47,622 bases of DNA, from positions 1 to 47,622 of the IMG/VR virus record IMGVR_UViG_3300020601_000020; one strand, given 5' to 3'. A program made the position numbers and the translations under genes. Below the pieces are notes generated by a model. That model saw only the letters and a program-made list of their open reading frames with translations. It was not told where the DNA came from and made no database searches. Positions 15,923-23,592 of the stretch are shown piece by piece (the stretch's first letter is position 1; each line of letters begins with the position of its first letter). This DNA comes from a virus.

Positions 15923-18757
15923 TTATTGGTAGAAAATATAAAATCTACCAGTGGTGTGATTGGTGTTCAGAACAACATTTTCTGATGAAAATTTTGTTGG
16001 CCCATACTCATAAAGCGATAAATTGTTGGTATCCCTATAAGCCATAAAACTATAATCGCTTCCAGTTAGAGTGGCACCTGATGTTTCACTCCACCAATGT
16101 ACTCTAAAGCTAGTAAAAAACCCAAAGTTATTTGGATTGATTGTTGTTGTAGGTGCAGGCTTAACGTTAGCACCCTCAATTGTCGAGCGAGCAACCATCG
16201 CATAATTCTCAAGATTATCTCCCCACACATACCAAACACGATTAGCTGTTGTGGCTGCTCGTACAGCTTGGAAAGCTGAGTCACTTAATATAACGTTAGT
16301 GGAATCTGAAGGAAGTGGATTACCTTCTGTAACACTGACTCCGCCAACTGGTTGCCAATCTGGTGAGTTAAACGTAGCAACCAACGTTCCGTAGGTTGGA
16401 TGAGTATAATTACCTACAGAAATCGCATCTGTACCTAATGACGTAACACTGCCAGACGTACCTCCGCCTTCTGTATAGTTAGCAGTGACGGTGATAACAG
16501 CGTCCAGATCTGCTTCTACTAGTGTATATGTAGTAGCGGTGGCACCTGTAATAGCTACCCCGTCTCGATTCCACTGATAACTGATGGCACTGATGCCATC
16601 ACCATCAGCCAGATTATTAGAAGCAGTTAGCGTTGAGCCTAGTATTGATTCACCATTAATAATCGCAGTGCCTGTTGTTAAGTAGTACGCCTCAGTTGGT
16701 CCTGGGCTATCATACATAAAATTCCCAACACTACTGCGTACTATCAATGTAAGCGCATCGCCAGATAAGTATACGCTGCTAAATTTAGTATACGATGAAA
16801 CATCTGGTAATATTGGCACAGGATCTTGTGCCCAGGTTTCTCCTGTTTTAGTAAAGGATCGTACTATACCTGTGTTGTCATCACCGACCGCGATATTGCT
16901 ACCTGATACAATTCTGTCACCTGAGTTACTCATACTGTTGTATGTAAATATATTACCGTCAGGCGAAGTTATATCAGCTTGCTGCGTCCAGGTTGCGTCT
17001 GATCGAGTGAATAAGTTAAGCGCAGTAGAAGTAAAGTCCCGTGAGATTAAGGTATTTCCATCACCCGATAACTGGAGCCCGCCACCGAAATAAACATACG
17101 GGTCCGTGCCGTCGCTTATCTTGGCCTGGAAGTTGTATGTGTGAGGCCAGGAGAAACTGCCATCTACAGCTCTGTTTCGTGTATAGATATATATGGCACC
17201 AGCGGTGGAGTCGTCGGCAGTGGCACCGATGGCGAGGGTACTTGCATCATTAGAGATCTTAACATCAGATCCATACCGGGCTCCGGCTTCTTGTTGGCCT
17301 ATAGTAGAAGCCAGCAGTTTGATCTGATTGCTAAATCCCTGGCCATGGGCGGCACGTTGATAAACATAAACAGCACCAGCATCAGCGCCAGCTGCATCTT
17401 CCCACTGGGCACCGGCTATTAGAGTGTTACCATCACCAGATATACTGACTGTGCTGCCAAACTGATCACCATCCTGTTTATCACTGGCTTGTAGATACTG
17501 CGTCAGTGACCAGGATGTACCATTTCTGCTATAAACATAAGCGGCGCCCGCGTTGGCAGGAGTCTCTCTTTGCCTTCTACTGCCTACAACAATGGTATTG
17601 CCATCATCAGAGATTGCGCAACTATATCCGTAGATATCACGGTCGCCTGACAGGTTGCCACTACCCTGATATGTAGCCTGTATTGCCCAGCTTGAGCCTG
17701 TCCTAGCAAGGAACCATGCCTTTCCTGCATAATCTGCCGTGGTAGTCTGATATGCGTTAGTATAGACAGCAGTGTTGCCGTCGCCTGAAATAGCAAATGT
17801 TTCTTTAAGTGGGCCCACTGTGGTAGGCTGAATTAAAGTGCCTTCTTGTATGTAAATAGGATCCGGTAGAGGTTCTGGAGCTACCGTCGACCACATAGAC
17901 TCACCCCAACTGTATGTACCTGAATGTACGCCATGAGTATTATTGTTAGCAGACAATTCATAAGTAGTAGCATCCATAGTCTGCGCTGTTACTGCATTAG
18001 TTAGCGTTGCACCGGTGGTGCCAGGAGCATATCTAAATGCATTATTATTCAGAATTAGACCTGACCCGCCAGCATAGTCGTTTGTACCATTTTCAGTAGT
18101 GTAAAAACTACAGTTGTTTAACACAGACGTGTTAACTTGACTATTGTCATACTGTAAAGCCCAGTTACCATTCGCATTGGTTTCTTGAAACACACAGTTG
18201 TAAAAGTCACCTTGGCTGTATGCCGTCGAACCGTTAAACATGCCTACAGAATAAGAGTTTGATTTTCCATTGTTGTTTCTTTTTAGAATTGCGCCATACA
18301 CTGCGCTATTAGTGTTTTGTAAGTTTACCATAGCGGCATCACGTTGAGCAGTGGTAGCCGTCCACTGAAATACCACCTGTCCAGCTGCACAAAAGAAAGT
18401 TCTAGGTAAATTGCCATCGCTGAACCCAGCAGTAGTAAATTGTGGTACCTGTGGGCCTACTGTAACTGGTGTAAGATCATAAACGCCTGGCTTGATCACA
18501 TACATTACAGCAGTGCCGATGGCAGCAGTCTGAGATTGAGCATAACTTAATGTCTGATAAGCAGTAGCATCAGTGTCTCCATTATTACTGTCGGACCCAT
18601 TGGTGATATCAATATACTTTTTATCACCTGAAAATGAATTGATAAAGCTAGTAGCCACCGAGCCAAAATTTGGGACAAACGGGATAACCGGATCTAAGAA
18701 ACGTTTTAGTGTTTTACCTGCTAGAATTTTACCTGAAAATGATGTAATACGTGGCAT
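15923..18757 (-). CDS. Large fibre/adhesin: beta-helix, FG-GAP propeller, Ig-like domain
   Basis: A 944-aa protein I read as a receptor-binding fibre. Residues about 45-290 start KYIDITNGSDSNNGDTDATA and look like a right-handed beta-helix of the pectin-lyase type. Residues about 313-690 hold seven repeats centred on motifs like FGSTVSISGDGNTLIAGA (also GYSCAISDDGNTIVVGS and YGSDVKISNDASTLAIGA). This is the FG-GAP/integrin-alpha type, and seven units suggest a closed seven-bladed propeller. Residues about 696-782 are an Ig-like module (ISYQWNRDGVAITGATATTY) known from large bacterial adhesins. The last 160 residues are unassigned. No lyase active site is visible. AAGGCG precedes the ATG at 18757. 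Confidence 0.85.
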   Translation of the reverse strand: MPRITSFSGKILAGKTLKRFLDPVIPFVPNFGSVATSFINSFSGDKKYIDITNGSDSNNGDTDATAYQTLSYAQSQTAAIGTAVMYVIKPGVYDLTPVTVGPQVPQFTTAGFSDGNLPRTFFCAAGQVVFQWTATTAQRDAAMVNLQNTNSAVYGAILKRNNNGKSNSYSVGMFNGSTAYSQGDFYNCVFQETNANGNWALQYDNSQVNTSVLNNCSFYTTENGTNDYAGGSGLILNNNAFRYAPGTTGATLTNAVTAQTMDATTYELSANNNTHGVHSGTYSWGESMWSTVAPEPLPDPIYIQEGTLIQPTTVGPLKETFAISGDGNTAVYTNAYQTTTADYAGKAWFLARTGSSWAIQATYQGSGNLSGDRDIYGYSCAISDDGNTIVVGSRRQRETPANAGAAYVYSRNGTSWSLTQYLQASDKQDGDQFGSTVSISGDGNTLIAGAQWEDAAGADAGAVYVYQRAAHGQGFSNQIKLLASTIGQQEAGARYGSDVKISNDASTLAIGATADDSTAGAIYIYTRNRAVDGSFSWPHTYNFQAKISDGTDPYVYFGGGLQLSGDGNTLISRDFTSTALNLFTRSDATWTQQADITSPDGNIFTYNSMSNSGDRIVSGSNIAVGDDNTGIVRSFTKTGETWAQDPVPILPDVSSYTKFSSVYLSGDALTLIVRSSVGNFMYDSPGPTEAYYLTTGTAIINGESILGSTLTASNNLADGDGISAISYQWNRDGVAITGATATTYTLVEADLDAVITVTANYTEGGGTSGSVTSLGTDAISVGNYTHPTYGTLVATFNSPDWQPVGGVSVTEGNPLPSDSTNVILSDSAFQAVRAATTANRVWYVWGDNLENYAMVARSTIEGANVKPAPTTTINPNNFGFFTSFRVHWWSETSGATLTGSDYSFMAYRDTNNLSLYEYGPTKFSSENVVLNTNHTTGRFYIFYQ

Positions 18758-18767
18758 ATATTTCGCC

Positions 18768-20213
18768 TTACACCGAACCGAATGCTGTTACAGTTCCGAG
18801 AACCGTCCAAGCACCAGCAAACCTAATAAGGGTAAAACTAGCAATATCAGTAGCACTCGGAGTTGACGTAGGAGCTGATGCGCCTTGCCATAAAATTGTC
18901 TGAGCCGCACCATCAATCTGAACGGCAGTGGGTAAATACCCCGTGGCTCCTTGACTAATAATTAGTGCCGCAGAGAGAGTTCTATCATCAGTAGTCGGCA
19001 CATTAGTAAAGTTAGCAGTGAAATCAGCAGCTACCGAACTATGTATAAACAACGATCTAGAAGTGATGTCATGAGTAACTACACCGGTTGCACCAGTTAA
19101 TGTTGTTGCTATTTCCGTAGTTGAACCAAAAGTTGTTAAAGCAGTAAATGATGTAGTAGCAGCAGGAGGTGTATATGTAAACACACCAGTTGAGTTATCA
19201 TAAGCAACAGCACCGTCACCTGATGCAGGTGCAGCGGCGCCTACTGAGATATCAGTTAGTGCTATTCCTCCGCCACTGCCGATCTCAGTATAATTAGTAC
19301 CGTCGTTTGTAAATGCCCAATAACCTTCGCTTTCGTCCCAAATTAACGCAACATCAGCAGCTGAGCCTCTGTTAACGCTTATACCAGCATCTTCAGTTGG
19401 AGTGCCGGATGCATCTCTGTTCAATTCGATAATGTTGTCTGCTAAACTTGTAATCTGCGAGTTAACAATAGTTTGTGTGCCACTGATTGTGACGTTGCCG
19501 TTAAACACTGCGTCATCGCTGTATGTTTTAGCACCTGCGATAGTTTGTGGACCACTGGTTCGGACCACTGTGCTGTCTGCTGTCAGGACGCCTGCACTGA
19601 CGGACACACCATCGCTGCCGGTGAGATATGATGTACCATCAACATATGCTTTTACTGACTGTTGAGATGGCAATCTAGTAGCACTATTGGAAGAAAAGTT
19701 ATCTTCGTCAATGAGTGCCGCGGTAATTCTTGCATCTGCTCTAGCATTTGTAAAGTATAGATTGCTTGACCCTTCACTCAATTCATCAGTGTCTGCTGCT
19801 CCAGCAGTAATACTAGCAGTAGTAACAGCGGTCACTCTACCTTTCGCATCTACTGTGACAACAGGAATAGCCGTAGAGCTACCATAACTAGCAGCGGTGA
19901 CACCTGAATCAGGAGTTGATATTGTAACCGAGTCTGTGCCTACTGCAACATCAATTTGATTCGATGTGCCGTTGACTGTAAGAGGAGTATCAGTTCCTAC
20001 AACAATGGTAAAAGTATTAGTACCGTCACTAACAGTCCAACCCGCTGTTGAGTTACTTAGGTCAGCCCTAGCAAATTCTATTCCACCACTAGTAGATCCG
20101 TCATGCAAATGCAATGACTTATTAGTAGTGTTTACTGTCAGTTCACCTTCTGCTCCAGTGAACGAAGACATATCTGAATTGGAACCACGTCTTAACTGTA
20201 GTTGCGTAGGCAT
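18768..20213 (-). CDS. Tail-fibre protein
   Basis: A 481-aa Ser/Thr/Ala/Gly-rich fibre-like protein. Its N-terminus (QLQLRRGSNSDMSSFTGAEG, then LHLHDGSTSGG) is paralogous to that of the 200-aa fibre gene downstream. The middle part contains GSSTAIPVVTVDAKGRVTAV, also present in the 458-aa fibre gene, then SSNLYFTNARADARITAAL. Residues about 220-300 (FNGNVTISGTQTIVNSQI, ADNIIELNRDA) are a fibre module common in marine T4-like phages. The C-terminal 160 residues are beta-rich and probably form the distal tip. No chaperone or chitinase motif is seen. It is separated by one base from the upstream 103-aa gene (TAGAATG). Confidence 0.85.
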   Translation of the reverse strand: MPTQLQLRRGSNSDMSSFTGAEGELTVNTTNKSLHLHDGSTSGGIEFARADLSNSTAGWTVSDGTNTFTIVVGTDTPLTVNGTSNQIDVAVGTDSVTISTPDSGVTAASYGSSTAIPVVTVDAKGRVTAVTTASITAGAADTDELSEGSSNLYFTNARADARITAALIDEDNFSSNSATRLPSQQSVKAYVDGTSYLTGSDGVSVSAGVLTADSTVVRTSGPQTIAGAKTYSDDAVFNGNVTISGTQTIVNSQITSLADNIIELNRDASGTPTEDAGISVNRGSAADVALIWDESEGYWAFTNDGTNYTEIGSGGGIALTDISVGAAAPASGDGAVAYDNSTGVFTYTPPAATTSFTALTTFGSTTEIATTLTGATGVVTHDITSRSLFIHSSVAADFTANFTNVPTTDDRTLSAALIISQGATGYLPTAVQIDGAAQTILWQGASAPTSTPSATDIASFTLIRFAGAWTVLGTVTAFGSV

Positions 20214-20214
20214 T

Positions 20215-20526
20215 CTAGGTCAACCCTCCGAGATCTTCAATTTGAATAGAACCACTTGGAGTATCTAGCGCGTCAAAACTTTGACTTGTTGCTTGACCAA
20301 AAGCATCAACCGATAACGCACTGAGATCTCCATAATCTCCTATAGGGAAAACTAGATTGGGATCACTCGCAGAAAAGTTAGCAATAGTCTGGATTGCTCC
20401 AGACGAATCTCGCATGTACACTGTTTTGTCAGGTATATTTACCGCAATTTCGCCTATCGCAAGATCTGATGTACTAGGCGCTGAGTTTGCAGTGTTACTT
20501 CTTTTTGGCTTTATTATGTTCGACAT
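20215..20526 (-). CDS. Short fibre-like protein with N-terminal fibre module
   Basis: A 103-aa protein starting MSNIIKPKRSNTANSAPSTS followed by DLAIGEIAVNIPDKTVYMRD. This is the N-terminal fibre module seen also in the 458-aa fibre gene (SDLAVGELAYAM). The rest (LSALSVDAFGQATSQSFDAL, DTPSGSIQIEDLGGLT) has no known fold to me. It is probably an adapter or the stub of a fibre whose distal part is encoded by a neighbour. It overlaps the upstream coiled-coil gene by 32 bases in a different frame. Confidence 0.8.
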   Translation of the reverse strand: MSNIIKPKRSNTANSAPSTSDLAIGEIAVNIPDKTVYMRDSSGAIQTIANFSASDPNLVFPIGDYGDLSALSVDAFGQATSQSFDALDTPSGSIQIEDLGGLT

Positions 20527-20695
20527 CTGCTTCTACAAACTCGCTTTGTTGTGGTTCTACTTGCGCGTTGTCATACTCTGCCAATTTCTCATTTGCAATT
20601 GCAAGTTTAGATTTAAGCAGAATATTCTCTAAGTTTAAATCATTCATTTGAGATGCGAGTGCATTCACATAAGTATTTATTAATTTCTCATCCAT
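20495..20695 (-). CDS. Small coiled-coil protein, function unknown
   Basis: A 66-aa protein starting MDEKLINTYVNALASQMNDL. Residues 1-45 form a regular amphipathic helix with a Leu/Ile heptad pattern (NLENILLKSKLAIANEKLAEY), and the tail is Lys-rich (HNKAKKK). I do not know its function. Small coiled-coil proteins of this sort occur between fibre genes of marine T4-like phages, so a chaperone or trimerisation role is possible. It has its own perfect late promoter and a hairpin in the leader. The next fibre gene starts within its 3' end. Confidence 0.72.
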   Translation of the reverse strand: MDEKLINTYVNALASQMNDLNLENILLKSKLAIANEKLAEYDNAQVEPQQSEFVEADVEHNKAKKK

Positions 20696-20712
20696 TTCAT
20701 TATCTCAAAATT

Positions 20713-20734
20713 GAGAGGACTGTATTGTCCTCTC
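20713..20734 (-). terminator. Hairpin between late promoter and coiled-coil gene (terminator or leader structure)
   Basis: GAGAGGAC-6 nt loop-GTCCTCTC is a perfect 8-bp stem. On the minus strand it is followed by AATTTTGAG. It could terminate transcription of the 458-aa fibre gene, whose stop lies about 28 nt upstream. It also falls just inside the expected 5' end of the transcript from the TATAAATA box at 20745-20752. The T run is short (4), so termination is plausible but not certain. Confidence 0.65.
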
Positions 20735-20744
20735 TTCATAATTT

Positions 20745-20752
20745 TATTTATA
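20745..20752 (-). promoter_or_regulatory. T4-type late promoter for the coiled-coil and following fibre genes
   Basis: Exact TATAAATA on the minus strand in the 66-bp gap after the 458-aa fibre gene, about 50 nt before the ATG at 20695. Confidence 0.78.
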
Positions 20753-20761
20753 CTAATTATA

Positions 20762-22138
20762 TTAGTAGGTTCCGCCATCAATCGTAGCCGCATTAATTGT
20801 TTTAGCAGTGTTGCTAGTCAAGAATGTGCCTACTCTCGTATCTGTGTAATACAGATTAGTAGAACCTTCGCTAATGTCATCAGTATCATGATTTGATACA
20901 TCGGAAACTGTGCCTGTAACGTTACCTGTAACGTTACCTGTAACATTGCCTGTTAAGTTGCCTTCAAATGCAGCGACAAGTGTAGCGACAGTGTACCCTG
21001 TTCCTGATTTATTTACTGTTGTGCCTGGAACTGCTTGCAGTGATTTAAATAAATGCCACTTATCATCAGATGCATCTCTGAATAAACCAGAGTACAAATC
21101 TAGTGATCCAGATGTGTCGTAAAGTCCATAGAAACCTATGTCAACAGCATCAGATGAATCGTTGCCAGTTGCTAATGAAAACAGCGGATCATTTACTGCT
21201 AAGTTTGTAGTATCAACAGTAGTTGTTGATCCACTTACTGTAAGATTTCCTGATACTGTCAAGTTACCTGATACAGTTGGGTTAGTTGCAAGACCTACTG
21301 TCATTGTATCAGTAGCACTTACAACAACATCGATTTCATTTGTTGTGCCACTTACTGTTAGCGTATCACCGCCTGCAACAGACTGTGTGTTGGAACCGTC
21401 TGACAAAGTAAATGCAGTGCTGATAGCCGCAGTAGAAACCGCAGTTACAAGACCTTTAGCATTTACAGTAACAACAGGAATAGCAGTTGTGCTACCGAAG
21501 TTACCTACGTTTGAGTTTACAGTAGCCAGTGTACCAGTACCCGTTACGCCGGCAGTACCATCAAAAGATGCTGATGTATATGCTAGGTCGCCCGTAATGG
21601 CAATAGTTCTACCAGTTGCCAATGCAGTTGCAGTGTCGGCATTACCTGTAAGGTCACCAGTTACATCGCCAGTTACGTTACCTGTTACATTACCTGTAAG
21701 GTCGCCAGTTACGTCACCAGTTACATTACCTGTAATGTTACCAGTGATATCGCCGATTAAATCGCCAGTTACGTTACCTGTGATATTACCCGTTACGTTA
21801 CCAGTAAGGTCACCTGTAAGGTCACCAGTTACATCGCCAGTTACGTTACCTGTAAGATCAGCTGTAATTGTTCCTGCAGAGAAATCTCCACTTGCGTCTC
21901 TCTTAACAAGCTGTAAAGCTGTGTTAGAGGAAGAGGCACCGTCTACAATATCGGTGTAATACTTACCACCAATAGCATGAATAGCAGCACCGCCGCTGTT
22001 TGTCGATTCGATGTAGAGTTTAGAGCCTACACCATCATTTGCGGTATCCATTGCATATGCAAGTTCACCTACTGCTAAGTCTGACGTAGTAGGGGCTGTT
22101 GCAGCAGACCCACGTTTAATTTGAATGGTCGAAGCCAT
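20762..22138 (-). CDS. Tail-fibre protein with G-[ND]-[VLI]-T tetrapeptide repeats
   Basis: A 458-aa fibre protein. The N-terminal module (TIQIKRGSAATAPTTSDLAV, then GSKLYIESTNSGG) is a fibre head like that of the 103-aa neighbour. Residues 94-165 are 18 tetrapeptides of the form [ND]-[VLI]-T-G, which suggest a beta-solenoid or triple-beta shaft. Then follow GSTTAIPVVTVNAKGLVTAV (shared with the 481-aa fibre), NLTVSGSTTTVDTTNLAVND, four more tetrapeptides (residues 394-409), EGSTNLYYTDTRVGTFL and a C-terminal INAATIDGGTY. AGGAG lies 6 nt before the ATG. Internal repeats make the gene prone to length change. Confidence 0.87.
   Translation of the reverse strand: MASTIQIKRGSAATAPTTSDLAVGELAYAMDTANDGVGSKLYIESTNSGGAAIHAIGGKYYTDIVDGASSSNTALQLVKRDASGDFSAGTITADLTGNVTGDVTGDLTGDLTGNVTGNITGNVTGDLIGDITGNITGNVTGDVTGDLTGNVTGNVTGDVTGDLTGNADTATALATGRTIAITGDLAYTSASFDGTAGVTGTGTLATVNSNVGNFGSTTAIPVVTVNAKGLVTAVSTAAISTAFTLSDGSNTQSVAGGDTLTVSGTTNEIDVVVSATDTMTVGLATNPTVSGNLTVSGNLTVSGSTTTVDTTNLAVNDPLFSLATGNDSSDAVDIGFYGLYDTSGSLDLYSGLFRDASDDKWHLFKSLQAVPGTTVNKSGTGYTVATLVAAFEGNLTGNVTGNVTGNVTGTVSDVSNHDTDDISEGSTNLYYTDTRVGTFLTSNTAKTINAATIDGGTY
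20912..20960 (-). repeat. Short 12-bp tandem repeat encoding G-N-[VL]-T
   Basis: Four near-identical 12-bp units (consensus GGTAACGTTACA on the minus strand) in the C-terminal part of the 458-aa fibre gene. They are the same unit as the larger array 0.7 kb upstream. Confidence 0.88.
21644..21859 (-). repeat. 18-unit 12-bp tandem repeat in a fibre gene
   Basis: Eighteen in-frame 12-bp units (consensus GGTRACGTTACW / GGTGACCTTACW on the minus strand) encode [ND]-[VLI]-T-G. Third-position variation shows the array is not freshly expanded, but several units are identical. Confidence 0.92.
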
Positions 22139-22165
22139 TGTTCTCTCCTAAGTTTATTGAATTTA

Positions 22166-22498
22166 TTATGACCCGAATGTTCCACCGTCTAACGTTGCGC
22201 CTGCATCCAATGTAGCTTGAATTGCAGTAGCTACTGCGGAACTAGTTCCGACTGATTCATCGACCTTAGTTTGCAGTGATACGGATTCCCATTTCTCAGT
22301 CTCAGCATTATAAACTAGAGTTTCCCCTGTAGCAATTACGCCATCTTCACCCTTATCTAAATTTCCTATATTGTCTTCTAACTTCGCAATTTTAATCTTG
22401 GAAGCGGCTGTTGTAGTAGCGATGATTGTACTGCCGCCGACAGAAACTCTCGCTGAATTGCTACCACCTGTAACTCGTACTTGTACTTCATTAGCCAT
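22166..22498 (-). CDS. Small fibre-associated protein, function unknown
   Basis: A 110-aa protein starting MANEVQVRVTGGSNSARVSV. Residues about 55-75 (GETLVYNAETEKWESVS) look like the short beta segment found in many fibre proteins. The C-terminus ATLDGGTFGS parallels the ATIDGGTY end of the 458-aa fibre protein downstream. I infer a fibre or fibre-attachment protein from position and this shared end. No catalytic motif is visible. The Shine-Dalgarno site is weak (AGAGG far from the ATG). Confidence 0.75.
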   Translation of the reverse strand: MANEVQVRVTGGSNSARVSVGGSTIIATTTAASKIKIAKLEDNIGNLDKGEDGVIATGETLVYNAETEKWESVSLQTKVDESVGTSSAVATAIQATLDAGATLDGGTFGS

Positions 22499-22525
22499 GT
22501 TATTTCGCTACCTCTTGCTTCTGAA

Positions 22526-22861
22526 TTACTTTGTTGCTTCTGGGGTAACTGTTACGATACCTTCAATTACTCTAAGCGTTTCAGAGTCTGCAATTGAGAC
22601 TACTTCTAAATCATACACATACCTACCTGCCTTCAATGTACTGGTCTGTGTTGCAGTTAAAGATAGCGTTATTACGCCTCCAGTAACATCAGTTTTTACT
22701 GCTGTAAATGCAGTATAAGTATTAGTGTAATAACTTTTACGAATGTGTGCAGTGGGTGTGTAGTTGGTCAGGTCTTTAGCTGTTCCATCTGGATTTGTCA
22801 TGTTTACCACAATAGAAAACGTGGTACCCTGATCGATTAGCAAATTGTTGATAGTAGCCAT
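22526..22861 (-). CDS. Conserved virion protein with beta-sandwich look
   Basis: A 111-aa protein starting MATINNLLIDQGTTFSIVVN. It has an IDQGTTFS-x(9)-GTAKDL pattern, then AHIRKSYYTN and GGVITLSLTATQTSTLKAG and RYVYDLEVVS. From memory this architecture matches a small structural protein of marine T4-like phages located next to fibre genes, with an Ig-like beta-sandwich resembling BppU N-terminal domains. The name is therefore an inference. It is the first minus-strand gene after the plus-strand cassette and has a perfect late promoter. Confidence 0.8.
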   Translation of the reverse strand: MATINNLLIDQGTTFSIVVNMTNPDGTAKDLTNYTPTAHIRKSYYTNTYTAFTAVKTDVTGGVITLSLTATQTSTLKAGRYVYDLEVVSIADSETLRVIEGIVTVTPEATK

Positions 22862-22883
22862 ACCGCACCCTTAAAGTTTATAT

Positions 22884-22891
22884 TATTTATA
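22884..22891 (-). promoter_or_regulatory. T4-type late promoter for the fibre block
   Basis: Exact TATAAATA on the minus strand in the 44-bp divergent gap, about 22 nt before the ATG at 22861. On the opposite strand the overlapping bases 22888-22893 read TATAAT, a sigma70-like -10 facing the plus-strand cassette, but no matching -35 box is seen. Confidence 0.78.
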
Positions 22892-22905
22892 ATAACACGA
22901 AACTT

Positions 22906-23592
22906 ATGAAAACTATACTCACCCTGAAATATGGGAACAAGTACAGCGCGTCTGATGTAAACACTATTTATGACGCTACTGAGGGCGCATATAACTATGT
23001 TTGCTTGACTGACGATCCTATAGGACTTTACAGTGACATAAAAACAGTGCCCGTCGATGCTGAGTATGGTCATTGGAACAAGGTTCTAATGCTAGGTCTA
23101 AAGGATCTAGGTGACGTACTGTACTTAGATTTAGATGTCCATTTACAGCAATCAATTGTTGACATCTGGAAGCATTGTCAGTATACTGCGTCTGTCGCTT
23201 TCACATACTGGAAATCAGATACTTTTCCGACTAAGCGTTTAGAGTCTAATCCAGACCCTATGATGAGCTATCTCGGAAACTACAATTCAAGCGTTATGCT
23301 ATGGCGAAGTGGTCACTGCAATCACATAGTAGATAAATTTGTAGCAGATGAAGATTACTACATGGTTAAGTATTGCGGTGGCGATGATCGATTTCTTTGG
23401 CATGAATGCGAGTTGAATGCATTGCCTAAAGGATTGATATACTCATACGTCTATGGCGCAGACTATATATATGATAACAAATCATTTGAATACCGACCTG
23501 ACTATATGATCGCCTTGTTGAATGGGATTGATCGACACAAAAATGTGAGACAACGATACTATGATGCACTTTCTGTGCATGAAATGGGGTGA
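22906..23592 (+). CDS. GT-A-like glycosyltransferase, paralogue 1
   Basis: A 228-aa protein and the first gene of the only plus-strand block. It begins TILTLKYGNKYSASDVNTIY, continues with YVCLTDDPIGLY, and has LYLDLDVHLQ with Asp75/Asp77 as the probable DxD metal site. YNSSVMLWRSG comes later. These blocks recur in three other genes of the cassette and fit a GT-A nucleotide-sugar transferase fold. Sugar donor and acceptor are unknown. There is no Shine-Dalgarno site at the ATG 22906 and no late promoter on this strand. The gene overlaps the next by 32 bases. It lacks the region of about 60 aa (HPKHWFG type) present in paralogues 2 and 3. Confidence 0.78.
   Translation: MKTILTLKYGNKYSASDVNTIYDATEGAYNYVCLTDDPIGLYSDIKTVPVDAEYGHWNKVLMLGLKDLGDVLYLDLDVHLQQSIVDIWKHCQYTASVAFTYWKSDTFPTKRLESNPDPMMSYLGNYNSSVMLWRSGHCNHIVDKFVADEDYYMVKYCGGDDRFLWHECELNALPKGLIYSYVYGADYIYDNKSFEYRPDYMIALLNGIDRHKNVRQRYYDALSVHEMG

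Noticed and set aside
21138-21959. A 273-aa plus-strand open frame opposite the repeat-rich fibre gene
   Set aside because: It is the mirror of the 12-bp repeats (Val/Thr/Pro/Leu low complexity), with no start signal, and lies wholly inside a well-supported minus-strand gene.
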